Source: Myxococcus fulvus (GTDB lineage Bacteria; Myxococcota; Myxococcia; Myxococcales; Myxococcaceae). From it: a stretch of DNA of 64,000 nucleotides. This document shows, piece after piece, positions 27,777 through 37,392 of the stretch (positions within the stretch are counted from its first letter, which is position 1; every line of letters begins with the position of its first letter). Location of the stretch: NCBI RefSeq assembly GCF_900111765.1, contig NZ_FOIB01000006.1, positions 62,001-126,000 of the forward strand, in the 5' to 3' direction. The notes beneath the pieces were generated by a model. It was not told where the DNA came from. It saw only the letters and a program-made list of their open reading frames with translations, and did no database searches. The position numbers and the translations under genes were made by a program.

Positions 27777-29645
27777 TCAGACATTTCCCAGCTCCTCCAG
27801 CTGGAGCAGGTACAGGCGCGCCGTCACCTTCGCCGTCTTGACGATGCGCGCCGCCAGCTCCGGCGTGAGGATGCCCGAGCCCAGCGCTCCGTCCAGCCGG
27901 TCCAGGTGCGTGGCGTCGTTGTCGCCGTGGTAGAGGAAGAACTTCACCTGCTCGTCCTCCAGGCGGAGCTGCTCGCGGATGGCCGTGCCCCAGCGCCGGG
28001 CCACGCGGCTGCCCAGGCCCTCGATGATGAACATGGCCCCCAGCAGGTCGAACGGGTTCTCCTGACCGGCGCGGTGGAACATCCACGCCGACAGGGCCTC
28101 GCTGCCGATGTTCTTCGGCGCGCGGGTGATGGCCTCGTGCGTGCCTCCCACGGAGACGTAGTGCCGCTCCAGCATCTCGTAGTCGCGGTGCTCGTCGCGC
28201 GCGTGACGGATGAACGAGGAGCGCAAAGCCAGGTGCTCGGCGGTGATGCTGGACGCGGCGCGCGCAATCCAGCGCGAGCCCTCCACCACCTGCTGCCGCA
28301 TGTTGATGAGCAGCTCGCGGTAGTCCTCCACCGTGAAGACTCCTCGGCGCAGCTTGTCGAGAATCGGCACCTGCTGGAGCCTGGACTCGAAGTCCACCCA
28401 GACGTGCGTCAGCTCGCGCACCAGTTGCTCGCGCACCGGCTCACCGCCCTCGCGGGGGCTCAGCGGCAACGGGCCGAGCTCGTCGGTGGTCTCGAGCGAG
28501 GGCGTGGCGGTGCGCTCGGGTCCCACGACGGTGAGCAGGGCGTGGCAGGTGATGAAGCCGCCGCTCTCGGGGACCATGCAGTAGATGCGCTGGCCCGGAC
28601 GCGCGCGGCCCTCGTTCACCAGCTCCTCCAGCATGAGGAAGATGGAGGCGCAGCCCGTGTTGCCGCGCGTGGAGAGGTTGGTGAACCACTTCTCCTCGGG
28701 GATGCGCACGCCGCCCCGGCCCAGCAGGTCGACGATGGGCTTCTTGAAGTAGTGGGACGAGTAGTGGATGCAGAACCAGTCGACCTCGTCCGGACGCAGC
28801 AGCCCCTGGTCCATCAGCGCGAAGAAGCCGTCCACGCCCAGCGCGACGAGTGACTCCAGCCGGCGGATGTCTTGCTTGATGTTGAAGGCGCCCTGCGCCG
28901 CCGCCTCGGTGACGCTGGGCTGGTCGAGCCAGGTGGGCCCGAAGCCCGTCTCGGGCGTGTAGCGGGCGCCCACGTACATGTTCAGCTCATGTCGGTTGGC
29001 GTGCGAGCGGATGTCCATCCACTCCACCTTCAGGCTGAGCCGGGTGGGGTGGGGCCGGTCCTGCACCACGGCGGCGGCCGCTCCATCCGAGAGCATCCAG
29101 CGCAGGAACTCCGCCTCGAAGGGCACGCTGTCGTCCGCTGTCACCTCCTCGTAGTGGCGCGCCTTGAGCAGCCGGCTCACCAGCTCGCTGGCGCAGACGA
29201 CGGCCTTCTTCGCCTCTCCGCCGGAGACCTGGAGCGCCGCCGCGCGCAGGGCCTGCATGCCGCTGGAGCAGATGCCGTGCAGCGATGCCACCTCACACGC
29301 GGGGCCTCCCAGCGCGCGGTGCACCTGGCTGGCGAAGCCCGGCAGCACCAGGTCTCCCTGGGTGGTCGCCGTGACGAGCAGATCCATCTCCCCCAGGGTG
29401 ATGGGCGAGCGCGACAGCGCATCCTGGATGGCGTTCACCGCGAGGTCCCAGTTGCGCAGCACCGTGCGCTGCTCGCGGTCGATGGCGTAGTGGCGCTGGG
29501 TGATGCCGTTCTGGGAGAGGACGCGAGCGCGGGCCCGCGAGGGCTTGCCCCGGACCTTGCCGAGGTAGTCCTCCATCTGGTCGTTGGTGATGGGCTCGCC
29601 GGGGAGGAACTTCCCCAGGCTGGTGATGAAGACGTCGTGGGCCAT
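27777..29645 (-). CDS. ketoacyl-ACP synthase III fused to a haem-oxygenase-like diiron domain
   Basis: A 622-residue two-domain enzyme. Residues 1-375 are a FabH-like thiolase fold with the nucleophile Cys126 in HGICSSGMQAL, a histidine in CIHYSSHYF (294-298) and Asn329 in TRGNTGCAS. Residues about 405-622 are a helical iron-containing redox (haem-oxygenase-like) domain with possible ligands Glu455, Glu485/His486, Glu542, His573, Asp577 and His580. A short linker joins them. The protein may make a beta-keto product and then oxidise or cleave it, but that order is inference. It is the first gene of a pair with a DUF6999-like gene and diverges from the protease-led operon. Confidence 0.85.
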   Translation of the reverse strand: MAHDVFITSLGKFLPGEPITNDQMEDYLGKVRGKPSRARARVLSQNGITQRHYAIDREQRTVLRNWDLAVNAIQDALSRSPITLGEMDLLVTATTQGDLVLPGFASQVHRALGGPACEVASLHGICSSGMQALRAAALQVSGGEAKKAVVCASELVSRLLKARHYEEVTADDSVPFEAEFLRWMLSDGAAAAVVQDRPHPTRLSLKVEWMDIRSHANRHELNMYVGARYTPETGFGPTWLDQPSVTEAAAQGAFNIKQDIRRLESLVALGVDGFFALMDQGLLRPDEVDWFCIHYSSHYFKKPIVDLLGRGGVRIPEEKWFTNLSTRGNTGCASIFLMLEELVNEGRARPGQRIYCMVPESGGFITCHALLTVVGPERTATPSLETTDELGPLPLSPREGGEPVREQLVRELTHVWVDFESRLQQVPILDKLRRGVFTVEDYRELLINMRQQVVEGSRWIARAASSITAEHLALRSSFIRHARDEHRDYEMLERHYVSVGGTHEAITRAPKNIGSEALSAWMFHRAGQENPFDLLGAMFIIEGLGSRVARRWGTAIREQLRLEDEQVKFFLYHGDNDATHLDRLDGALGSGILTPELAARIVKTAKVTARLYLLQLEELGNV

Positions 29646-29673
29646 GCGCCGACCATATGCCGTCCGCCCGAGC

Positions 29674-29746
29674 CATTTCCCCGGGAAGGAAATGACCCGC
29701 GGGAATCTTTCGCGCCCCTGTCGTTGAGGGAGTGGAAGTCATTTCC
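29674..29746. promoter_or_regulatory. divergent control region with CATTTCC palindromes
   Basis: CATTTCC and GGAAATG form a perfect 7-bp inverted repeat with a 7-base spacer (29674-29694). A second, weaker site, GGAA-N5-TTCC (29734-29746), shares the TCATTTCC half. Both lie in the 139 bases between the divergent ketosynthase and protease genes, so they are candidate operators for either operon. Confidence 0.4.
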
Positions 29747-29784
29747 GGCGTCTGGGGGATGCCGGGAGCGGGGCGGAGGCTTGC

Positions 29785-31437
29785 ATGAGCAACGAGCATC
29801 GTGGTGCGCCGGTCTCGTGGGATGAATTGCTACGCATCAAGGAGGCGGCGGAGCCTCGGCTGTTCCGCATCCCCGGCGTCACGTGCGTCGCGGTGGGCCC
29901 CAAGCAGCGGGGGGACACGCCGACCGGGACGCTCTCCATCATCGTCTACGTGGAGGAGAAGAAGCCCTCCCGTGAGCTGGCGCCCGAGGCGTTGATACCG
30001 CCCTTCATCGAGGGTGTTCCGACGGATGTCCTGCGGATGGGGCCGGTGGTCGCGCTGAGCGGGCCCGCGCCCAGCACGCAGGGGGACGGGAAGGTGCTGC
30101 ATGCCGGTGTCTCCGTCCTGACGCCCGAGCACGACCTGAACGCCGGCACCATCGGGTGCTTCGTGGTGAAGACGAGCGGCGACACCCACCACTACTTCCT
30201 CACCAACCAGCACGTGGTGCTCCCGAAGAATGACGAAGGGCCCCTGGACGGAGAGGTGCGTGCCTCGGGGATGGGGTGCTCGTCGTGCACCGCCGGTGCG
30301 GTGGGAAAGGTGGTGGCGGCGCGGGTCGCCACGCCGGTCCCCACGGACCTGTTCAGCATGGACCCGGTCCCGGTGGTGAAGAGCCATGACGTGCACGTCG
30401 ACGCCGCACTCGTTCGACTGGACCCGGGCACCCGGTGGCGGGCTCGCGCGGTCACGAAGGAGAACGTCGTCTACGAAATCACCGGGGACGACGAACTCGA
30501 GGATGTCTACAAGCTCTACAAGGGCAAGGACACGGACGGGGACGGCGTCGTCGACCCCGGCAAGGAGGACAACGCCGTCCGGGCGTTGAACATCGAGACC
30601 TTCAAGGTCGGGAACACCACCGACTACACCGAGGGCTTCCTCGAGAGCGTCCACGGGAACTTCATCCACCCCGTGCCCAAGCCGGCCCGGAACGCGGGCT
30701 CGACCGACTACTCGCAATACAAAATCTCCTTCAAACACCAGCTGGTCGTCCGCCACCGCGTCACGAGCAAGCCCTTCGCGGACCATGGGGACTCCGGCTC
30801 GGCGCTGTTGCGCAGCGACAACCGCAAGGTGTTGGGCATCCTCTGGGGCGGAGACCCCGAGGTGCCAGTGGGGCAGTTCGCGCGAGGTGTCGCCAGCCCC
30901 ATCAAGACCCTCAAGAAGCTCTTCGGCGTGGAGGTGGCCACCGTCACCTCCCATCCCGGCGAGCAGGTCGCGCCGCCCCTCGGTGGAGGCAACTCGTTCG
31001 CGCCGGAGTCCGAGGCCGCGAGCGCGTTCGCGGCGAGCGCCCCCATGGACACCTGGGAGCTGCGCGCCCACGTGCAGGCGGAGCTGGTGAAGACGCGCGG
31101 CGGTCAGCGCTACGCGCAGCTCATCCTCAAGCATCAGCCCGAGGTGCGCGCCCTGGTGGAGACGAACAAGCGCGTGGCGGCCGTGTGGCGACGCAGCGGC
31201 GGCCCCTTCATCGTGCACCACCTGCTGGACGCGGCCCGCCATCCCCACGAGCCGCTGCCCTCGTCGCTCCAGGGACGTCCGCTGGACGAGGCCCTCCAGG
31301 ACATCTTCCACATCCTGCGCACCCACGGCAGCGCCGCGCTCGTCGCGGACCTCGCCGAGCACCAGGCGCGCTTCACGTCGCTCCTCCGCCTCTCCTACTC
31401 GCAGCTCCTGGAGCTCCTTCGCACGCAGGACGTGTGA
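29785..31437 (+). CDS. trypsin-like serine protease with Ca-binding-type loop
   Basis: A 550-residue protein with a chymotrypsin-fold protease in its first two thirds. The triad is readable: His143 in LTNQHVVL, Asp206 in DVHVDAALVRL and Ser337 in HGDSGSALL. Between Asp and Ser sits an insert with DTDGDGVVD (249-257), an EF-hand/type 3-like calcium loop. The C-terminal 150 residues are helical and of unknown role. No signal peptide is present, unlike most trypsin-like enzymes, so it acts inside the cell or leaves by another route. GGGCGGAGG precedes the ATG. It is the first gene of a five-gene operon. Confidence 0.85.
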   Translation: MSNEHRGAPVSWDELLRIKEAAEPRLFRIPGVTCVAVGPKQRGDTPTGTLSIIVYVEEKKPSRELAPEALIPPFIEGVPTDVLRMGPVVALSGPAPSTQGDGKVLHAGVSVLTPEHDLNAGTIGCFVVKTSGDTHHYFLTNQHVVLPKNDEGPLDGEVRASGMGCSSCTAGAVGKVVAARVATPVPTDLFSMDPVPVVKSHDVHVDAALVRLDPGTRWRARAVTKENVVYEITGDDELEDVYKLYKGKDTDGDGVVDPGKEDNAVRALNIETFKVGNTTDYTEGFLESVHGNFIHPVPKPARNAGSTDYSQYKISFKHQLVVRHRVTSKPFADHGDSGSALLRSDNRKVLGILWGGDPEVPVGQFARGVASPIKTLKKLFGVEVATVTSHPGEQVAPPLGGGNSFAPESEAASAFAASAPMDTWELRAHVQAELVKTRGGQRYAQLILKHQPEVRALVETNKRVAAVWRRSGGPFIVHHLLDAARHPHEPLPSSLQGRPLDEALQDIFHILRTHGSAALVADLAEHQARFTSLLRLSYSQLLELLRTQDV

Positions 31438-31462
31438 GGGGCCCGGTCAAGGACGGGATGCC

Positions 31463-34400
31463 ATGCCGGACCAAGCAGGAACATTGGAGGTGCTGGCGCG
31501 CGCGCTGGGCAATGCCCTGAGCCCGCTCCAGTACGAGCTGACGCCCGAGCGCGTCCTGGACCTCTTCGCCCGGATGGGACTCCAGCTCCCCTCGGAGCTC
31601 CTCGGGAAGTCGGCCTTCACCACCGCGCTGTCGCAGGGCGCGGGCGCCGCGGAGGACCTGGGCGAGGACCTGGTGGAGCTCGCCGAGGCCGTCGAGTCCG
31701 GTGACGCGATGGCCATGGTCCAGAAGGGCCTGGCGCTGCTCGAGGACGTGGTGGTCGTCATCGAGGCGCTCGACTCGCTCGCCGACGCGCTCAAGAACGT
31801 CGCGAACCAGCTGCCGGACGTGTCGGCCGCGCAGGTGCAGGCCTTCGCGCAGGACTTCGCGCGCAAGCTGGTGGACCAGCTGCTCGCCGGTGCCCTGGAG
31901 CGCCAGCGGCCCGCCATCGCCGGCATCCTCGTGCTGGCGGGTGTCATCGAGCGCGCCGTGGAGCCGGGCAACCCGGCGGACCCCGCGAGCCCGCCGTACG
32001 TCTCGCGGAAGCTGCGGCTGGAGCGACTGTTGAAGCTGCTGACGTCGCCGCTCGCGCTGGCGAACGAGGTGTACGGCTGGAACGGCGGCACCTTCAACGC
32101 CGCGCTCCTGGCGTCGCGCTTCCAGCAGTTCCTCAAGATTTCGGGCCTCCCCGCCGGGCTGAAGCTCCCGCCGGAGGTGCCGAAGCCGCAGGTGGAGTCG
32201 CTCCTGTTCGGACTCCAGGCGGACGGCTCCAGCGTGATGCTCACGCTGCTGCCGCCCATCGAGGCGGGCTTCGACTTCATGGTGGCGCCCAAACCGGGCT
32301 GGACGCTGCACGTCACCACCACGGGGCAGCTCCCCGCCGGGGCCACGCTGACCTTCACGCCTCCCTCCAACGTCGCGGTGAGCGCGTCGGCGGGGCCGCT
32401 GACGGCGGAGCTGAAGACGACGCTCGACATCGAGCCCGTGGCTCCCGCGAAGGCGCTGGTGCTGCTGGGGCAGGCGGGCGCGAGCCGCCTGGAGACGGCG
32501 GGCATGTCTTTCGGCCTGGGCTTCGCCGTGAAGGACACGGGCGGCGGGACGGGCACGGGCGAGCCGACGTTCCATGCGCGCATCGATGACGGCAAGGTCA
32601 TCATCGAGAGCGGCAAGGGCGGTGGGCTCCTGTCCCAGCTGCTGTCGAGCCTGCGCGTCGAGGCGGGGTTCGATCTGGAGGCGGACTGGCGGCCGTCCAC
32701 GGGCCTTCGCTTCAAGGGCGGCGCGGGCATCGAGGTTCGCATCCCCACCAGCTTCACGCTCGGGCCCATCGAGCTGCAGAGCATCTACCTGCGCTCCGGC
32801 ATCGGCGCGGGTGGCAGCATCCCGCTGGAGCTGTCCACGGGGCTTCGCGTGGCGCTCGGGCCGTTGACCATCACCGTGGACCGGATGGGCGTCGAGGGCG
32901 CGCTCACGTTCCCCAACGGTGGCGGTGGCAACCTGGGACCCGCGAACCTGGCGCTGGGCTTCAAGCCGCCCAACGGGCTCGGCCTGTCCGTGGAGGCGGG
33001 CCCCGTCAGCGGCGGCGGCTTCCTGGACTTCCAGTCGGGACCTCCGGAGCGCTACGCGGGCGCGCTGGCGCTGCGGCTCATGGCCTTCTCCGTGTCCGCG
33101 TACGGCCTCTTCGAGAAGACGCAGTCGGGCAAGACGTCCTTCGTGGTGGTGCTCGGCGCTCGCTTCACGCCGGGCTTCCAGGTGGGCTTCGGCTTCGCCA
33201 TCACCGGCGTGGGCGGTCTGGTGGGCGTCAACCGCCGCGCGAACGTGGACCTGCTCGCGGAGCGACTGTCGAGCGGCACCGCGGGCAACGTGCTGTTCGC
33301 GGAGAACCCCGTGCAGAGCGCGCCGACGCTCCTGGGCGACCTCGCCGAGCTGTTCCCCGCGGCCGACGGTGTCTTCGTCGTGGGGCCCACGTTCCAGGTG
33401 ACGTGGATGTCGCTGGTGCGCCTGGACCTGGGCGTGCTCATCGAGTTCCCCGGCCCGTCGAAGATCATCCTGCTGGGCGTGGGGCGCTTCGAGCTGGGAG
33501 GGCAGGGTGGCACACCGGCGCTGGTGCAGATTCGCCTGGACGTGCTCGGCGTCATCGACTTCGAGCAGAAGCTCGTCTCGTTCGACGCGGCGCTGGTGAA
33601 CTCGCGCCTGCTGCAGATCTTCCACCTCACGGGCAGCGCTGGGTTCCGGCTGAGCACGGGAGACCGACCGTACGTGATGATGACGGTGGGCGGCTTCCAT
33701 CCGGCCTTCAACCCGGAGCCCGCGCACTTCCCGCCGCTGTCGCGCGTGGGGCTCACGTTCAACACGGGGGGAGGCATCGGCCTGTCGCTGCGGCTGGAGG
33801 CCTATCTGGCCATCACCTCCAACACCTTCCAGGTGGGCGCGGCGCTGGAGGTGAAGGTGGAGGCGGGGCCCCTCAACGCGCTGGGCTTCCTCGCGTTCGA
33901 CGCGCTCATCCAGTTCAAGCCCTTCTATTTCAACGTCCGCTTCAGCGCCGGTTTCCGCGTGCGCTACGAGGGCATCACCCTGGCCGGCGTGCGCTGCGAG
34001 GGCACGCTCACCGGCCCTGGTCCCATCGTGCTCAGCGGCAGCTTCACCATTGAAATCCTCTTCTTCGAAATCACGTGGAGCGACACCTTCACGCTCGGCG
34101 AGGAGAGCGGTGACGCGGTGCTGCCCGTGGGCAGCCTGGTGCAGGCGCTCGCGGTGGAGCTGGAGAAGCCCTCCAATCTGGAGGCCATCGGTGGTGAGGA
34201 CCGGCGTGTCGCCACGTCGCCGAAGACGAACACCGGCAAGGCGCTGATCTCCCCGCTGGGGCAGGTGGCGTGGAGCCAGAAGCGCGCACCGCTCGACGTC
34301 ACGCTGGAGCGCTTCGAGGGCGTGCCGTTGGAGTCTCCGCAGGCCGTCATCGCGACGCTGCCGATGGCGTCCGCCGCCGTGCAGGACTGGTTCAGCCCTG

Positions 34401-34810
34401 GCACCTTCGTGGAGCTGTCCGGCTCCGAGTCGCTCAACAAGGGCGCCTTCGAGCGACTGGATGCGGGCCGCCGCGTCGGCTTCGACCTGAAGAAGTCGGC
34501 CTTCATCGCGCATCCGCTCCAGGTGAAGACGGTGCGGCTGCCGCATGAGGTGCTGCTGCTGAAGTTGTTCCTGGCCTTCCCGCCGAACTTCCTCGAGGCG
34601 GCGTTGGGACGTCGCGCCGCGCCGAGCATCTTCGCCGCCGCGCCCGCCATCGCCGTCAAGGACGAGACGTGGGCGGTGCAGGGCAAGGACGGCGACGTGC
34701 TCAAGGCGGGCACGAGCCAGACGGACGCGCACCAGCGCGCGCGCTACTCGGGGGCGGTGGCGCTCCCTGCGCTGGAAGTGGCCGAGCCCATCGATCTGGG
34801 AGGCATCTGA
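31463..34810 (+). CDS. giant beta-rich DUF6603-type protein
   Basis: A 1115-residue protein. The N-terminal 150 residues are helical (VVVIEALDSLADALKNVANQLP). From about 250 to 900 it is a long series of amphipathic beta strands with alternating hydrophobic residues and Gly turns, for example VGFGFAITGVGGLVGVNRRANVD-like units, which I match to DUF6603. The C-terminal 200 residues resemble a separate domain. No signal peptide or membrane helix is present. The regular strands would suit a solenoid, barrel or hydrophobic groove. It begins 25 bases after the protease stop and its TGA overlaps the next ATG by one base. Confidence 0.75.
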   Translation: MPDQAGTLEVLARALGNALSPLQYELTPERVLDLFARMGLQLPSELLGKSAFTTALSQGAGAAEDLGEDLVELAEAVESGDAMAMVQKGLALLEDVVVVIEALDSLADALKNVANQLPDVSAAQVQAFAQDFARKLVDQLLAGALERQRPAIAGILVLAGVIERAVEPGNPADPASPPYVSRKLRLERLLKLLTSPLALANEVYGWNGGTFNAALLASRFQQFLKISGLPAGLKLPPEVPKPQVESLLFGLQADGSSVMLTLLPPIEAGFDFMVAPKPGWTLHVTTTGQLPAGATLTFTPPSNVAVSASAGPLTAELKTTLDIEPVAPAKALVLLGQAGASRLETAGMSFGLGFAVKDTGGGTGTGEPTFHARIDDGKVIIESGKGGGLLSQLLSSLRVEAGFDLEADWRPSTGLRFKGGAGIEVRIPTSFTLGPIELQSIYLRSGIGAGGSIPLELSTGLRVALGPLTITVDRMGVEGALTFPNGGGGNLGPANLALGFKPPNGLGLSVEAGPVSGGGFLDFQSGPPERYAGALALRLMAFSVSAYGLFEKTQSGKTSFVVVLGARFTPGFQVGFGFAITGVGGLVGVNRRANVDLLAERLSSGTAGNVLFAENPVQSAPTLLGDLAELFPAADGVFVVGPTFQVTWMSLVRLDLGVLIEFPGPSKIILLGVGRFELGGQGGTPALVQIRLDVLGVIDFEQKLVSFDAALVNSRLLQIFHLTGSAGFRLSTGDRPYVMMTVGGFHPAFNPEPAHFPPLSRVGLTFNTGGGIGLSLRLEAYLAITSNTFQVGAALEVKVEAGPLNALGFLAFDALIQFKPFYFNVRFSAGFRVRYEGITLAGVRCEGTLTGPGPIVLSGSFTIEILFFEITWSDTFTLGEESGDAVLPVGSLVQALAVELEKPSNLEAIGGEDRRVATSPKTNTGKALISPLGQVAWSQKRAPLDVTLERFEGVPLESPQAVIATLPMASAAVQDWFSPGTFVELSGSESLNKGAFERLDAGRRVGFDLKKSAFIAHPLQVKTVRLPHEVLLLKLFLAFPPNFLEAALGRRAAPSIFAAAPAIAVKDETWAVQGKDGDVLKAGTSQTDAHQRARYSGAVALPALEVAEPIDLGGI

Positions 34811-37392
34811 TGTCCGACGAACTTCGATTCCACGGGTGGCAGCGCTCCGGCGTCTACGACCTGGTGACCGGTGGCCTGGAGGAGGGGCGCCTGAAGGCGG
34901 CGCTGCCGGTGACGCTCCAGGACCGCGAGGACGCCTCCGACAGCGTCACGCGGGACATCCCCTTCCTCATCATCGGACCGCGTGACGTGCTCGCGCTCCA
35001 GGCGGGGGCCATCACCGGGATGATGCCTCCCCCCGGGACGGTGGCCGCGGAGGCGACGCGCTACGCGCACGTCGAGCTGAGCGACGTGGACCTGCCCTGG
35101 CGCTACACGCCCCAGGTCGTCGACCCCGCGGTGGCCGGTGGACGCAAGCTGCGTCCGTGGTTGGTGCTCGTGGTGGGCACGCCCGAGACGCTGATCCTCG
35201 CGCCGCGCAACCTCGTCACGCTCACCAGCACCGTCACCACCGCCCATGACCTGAACCACTCCGCGCGGTGGGCCCACGTGCAGGAAGACGGACACAAGCC
35301 CGTGGCGCGCCTGCTGTCGCCGTGGGTGCTCCAGCCGGAGACGGCCTACGTGGCCGCCGTCGTCCCCGCCTTCAAGGCGGACGGCACCAGTGCGTGGACT
35401 CCCGGCGCCACGGTGACGCTGCCGTGCTTCCACACCTGGCGCTTCAAGACGGGCGAGGCCGGTGACTTCCGCACCCTGGCCTCGAAGCTCAAGCCGGGCG
35501 AGGCGAGCCCGGAGCTGGGCCGCGCGCCGCTCACGTACAACCGCGTCTCTCCGTCGGAGGAACTCAGCGTGCGCGGCGCGCTGGCGCCCATCGGCGGGAC
35601 GGACGCACCGCTGAGTCAGGCGGTCATCGACGACGTCGCGGCGTTGACCGCGCCCCTGACGGACCCTCGGGGCCGTCCTCTCGTCTCGCTGCCGAGCTAC
35701 GGCGCGCCGTGGGTGGCGGACCCCTCCACGACGACGTGGGGCGCCGATGCGAACGGAGACCCGCGTCACCGTGGCACGGGGGGACTGGGTTTGTGGGCCG
35801 GCATCCGTTTGCAGGAGCAGCTGATGGACGCGGCCACCCAGCAGGCGGGAGCCCTGGGCATCGCGGCCCAGCGCATCCGCAACCTGACGCTGGGCCTGGG
35901 CGCCAGCCGCTCGCTGTGGAAGCGCCGGCTGCCCACGGACCCGATGCAGCGCCTGTGGCTGTATGGCCCGTCGCTGCGGCGCATGGTGACGGGGCAGGGC
36001 TCGGTGCTGGGACAGGTGGCGGGAGGTGACAGGCCGTTGCCTCCGCGCCTGTTCTCCAGCGCGGCGCGAAGGGTGCTTCGCCGAGGCCCCGCGCGCACGG
36101 ACCTGGCCCAACCGGAGGCGGCGTTGCCTTCACGGGTGCTGCCGTTCGCCAACACGTGCGCGCTGCCACCGGTGCGAGGACCGGAGGGACTGCCTCACTC
36201 GGACCGCGTGTCGAAGATGCTCAACACGGACAATCTGGACGAGCGGCTTCGCGAGGGACTGGAGCGCGGCGCGTTGCCCCGTGAGGCCTGGGTGCGGCGC
36301 ATCAAGGAGGCCATCGCGCGCAGCTCGTACGGCTCACAGCTCGAAGCGGTGCTTGTCGTCGTCGAGTCGAGCCGGAACTACTCGCGCACGCTGCTCCTGG
36401 CGCTGCTGGACGCGGTGGACCGCAAGGACGACCGCGAGGTGAAGCGGCTGCGCGAGGAGTTCCTTCGCACCGAGATAGGTGACGGCGGAGACCTGCTCGA
36501 CCTGGGCAAGGACCTGGTGACCGAGGCACCAGAGCGCCCCTGCCGTCCGGTGGACCTGGATCGACTGGAGGAGGTGCTCACCGCCGCCATCGACCCGACG
36601 GTGCCGGAGCCGCTCGTGGTGCGCCGGGTGCTCGACGGAATCACGGGGCTGAGCGAGCCGAAGCTCGCGCCCGTGGAGGTCTGCCTGGGGCTGGACATGC
36701 CCGTGTGGCGCTTCCTGAGGGACCACGCGCCGGACTGGCTGCTGCCCGGCGTGGGCTCGCTGAAGGAGGACGACGTCGTCGCGGTGCAGAGCAACCCCGC
36801 GTTCGTGGACGCCTTCCTGCTGGGGCTCAACGCGCAGATTCTGTCCGAGCTGCGCTGGAGGAACATCCCCATCGCCGCGGGCTGCACGCCGCTGCGCATG
36901 TTCTGGGGACAGGTGGACTCGGCCACGGACAGCCGAAAGCCGGACATCGTCGGCGTGGCCAACTGGCCCGCGGCCTCCTCGCTGGGCAGCGACGCCCACC
37001 AGCCGCCTCCGCCTGTCGGGACGGACCTGGTGGTGGTCTTCCGCAGCGACTTGTTCCGCCGCTACCCGCGCACGCTGGTGTACGTGACGCAGGCCGCGCT
37101 GGTGAATGGCGAGCCGGACTGGCACGCCGAGCCGGACCTCGCGAGTGGCCGACTGCTGCCGACGTTCCAGGGGAGCATCGGCGAGGACATCACCTTCTTC
37201 CGCTTCGACCTGGACCCCCAGGCCGCGCGTAAGTGGTGGGTCGTCCTGGAGGAGCCGCCCTCCGGCTACACGTTCCGCAACGACGTGGGCCTCGGCGGCG
37301 CGCAGGACGGCGCGGACTTCGCAGACCACACCTTCAATGACCCGCTGCGCGTGCTGATTCGCGGCGAGGCCCTGATTCCGGGAGGCGCGTGA
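34810..37392 (+). CDS. large uncharacterised protein, operon gene 3
   Basis: An 860-residue protein with no signal peptide and no recognised catalytic motif. Its first 200 residues carry RDIPFLIIGPRDVLALQAG, DVDLPWRYTPQVVDP and LRPWLVLVVGTPETL, a pattern I recall from unnamed proteins encoded near DUF6603 genes. The middle is helical and Arg-rich (about 380-520); the C-terminal part is mixed with GTDLVVVFRSDLFRRYPRTL and GYTFRNDVG. Both junctions are one-base TGATG overlaps, so it is translated with its neighbours, probably in fixed ratio. Function unknown; a structural subunit is one option. Confidence 0.8.
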   Translation: MSDELRFHGWQRSGVYDLVTGGLEEGRLKAALPVTLQDREDASDSVTRDIPFLIIGPRDVLALQAGAITGMMPPPGTVAAEATRYAHVELSDVDLPWRYTPQVVDPAVAGGRKLRPWLVLVVGTPETLILAPRNLVTLTSTVTTAHDLNHSARWAHVQEDGHKPVARLLSPWVLQPETAYVAAVVPAFKADGTSAWTPGATVTLPCFHTWRFKTGEAGDFRTLASKLKPGEASPELGRAPLTYNRVSPSEELSVRGALAPIGGTDAPLSQAVIDDVAALTAPLTDPRGRPLVSLPSYGAPWVADPSTTTWGADANGDPRHRGTGGLGLWAGIRLQEQLMDAATQQAGALGIAAQRIRNLTLGLGASRSLWKRRLPTDPMQRLWLYGPSLRRMVTGQGSVLGQVAGGDRPLPPRLFSSAARRVLRRGPARTDLAQPEAALPSRVLPFANTCALPPVRGPEGLPHSDRVSKMLNTDNLDERLREGLERGALPREAWVRRIKEAIARSSYGSQLEAVLVVVESSRNYSRTLLLALLDAVDRKDDREVKRLREEFLRTEIGDGGDLLDLGKDLVTEAPERPCRPVDLDRLEEVLTAAIDPTVPEPLVVRRVLDGITGLSEPKLAPVEVCLGLDMPVWRFLRDHAPDWLLPGVGSLKEDDVVAVQSNPAFVDAFLLGLNAQILSELRWRNIPIAAGCTPLRMFWGQVDSATDSRKPDIVGVANWPAASSLGSDAHQPPPPVGTDLVVVFRSDLFRRYPRTLVYVTQAALVNGEPDWHAEPDLASGRLLPTFQGSIGEDITFFRFDLDPQAARKWWVVLEEPPSGYTFRNDVGLGGAQDGADFADHTFNDPLRVLIRGEALIPGGA

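Noticed and set aside
31373..34732. A 1119-codon open frame on the minus strand opposite the DUF6603-type gene
   Set aside because: It is Arg/His/Gln-rich, has no domain pattern and mirrors the plus-strand gene; typical of GC-rich DNA.
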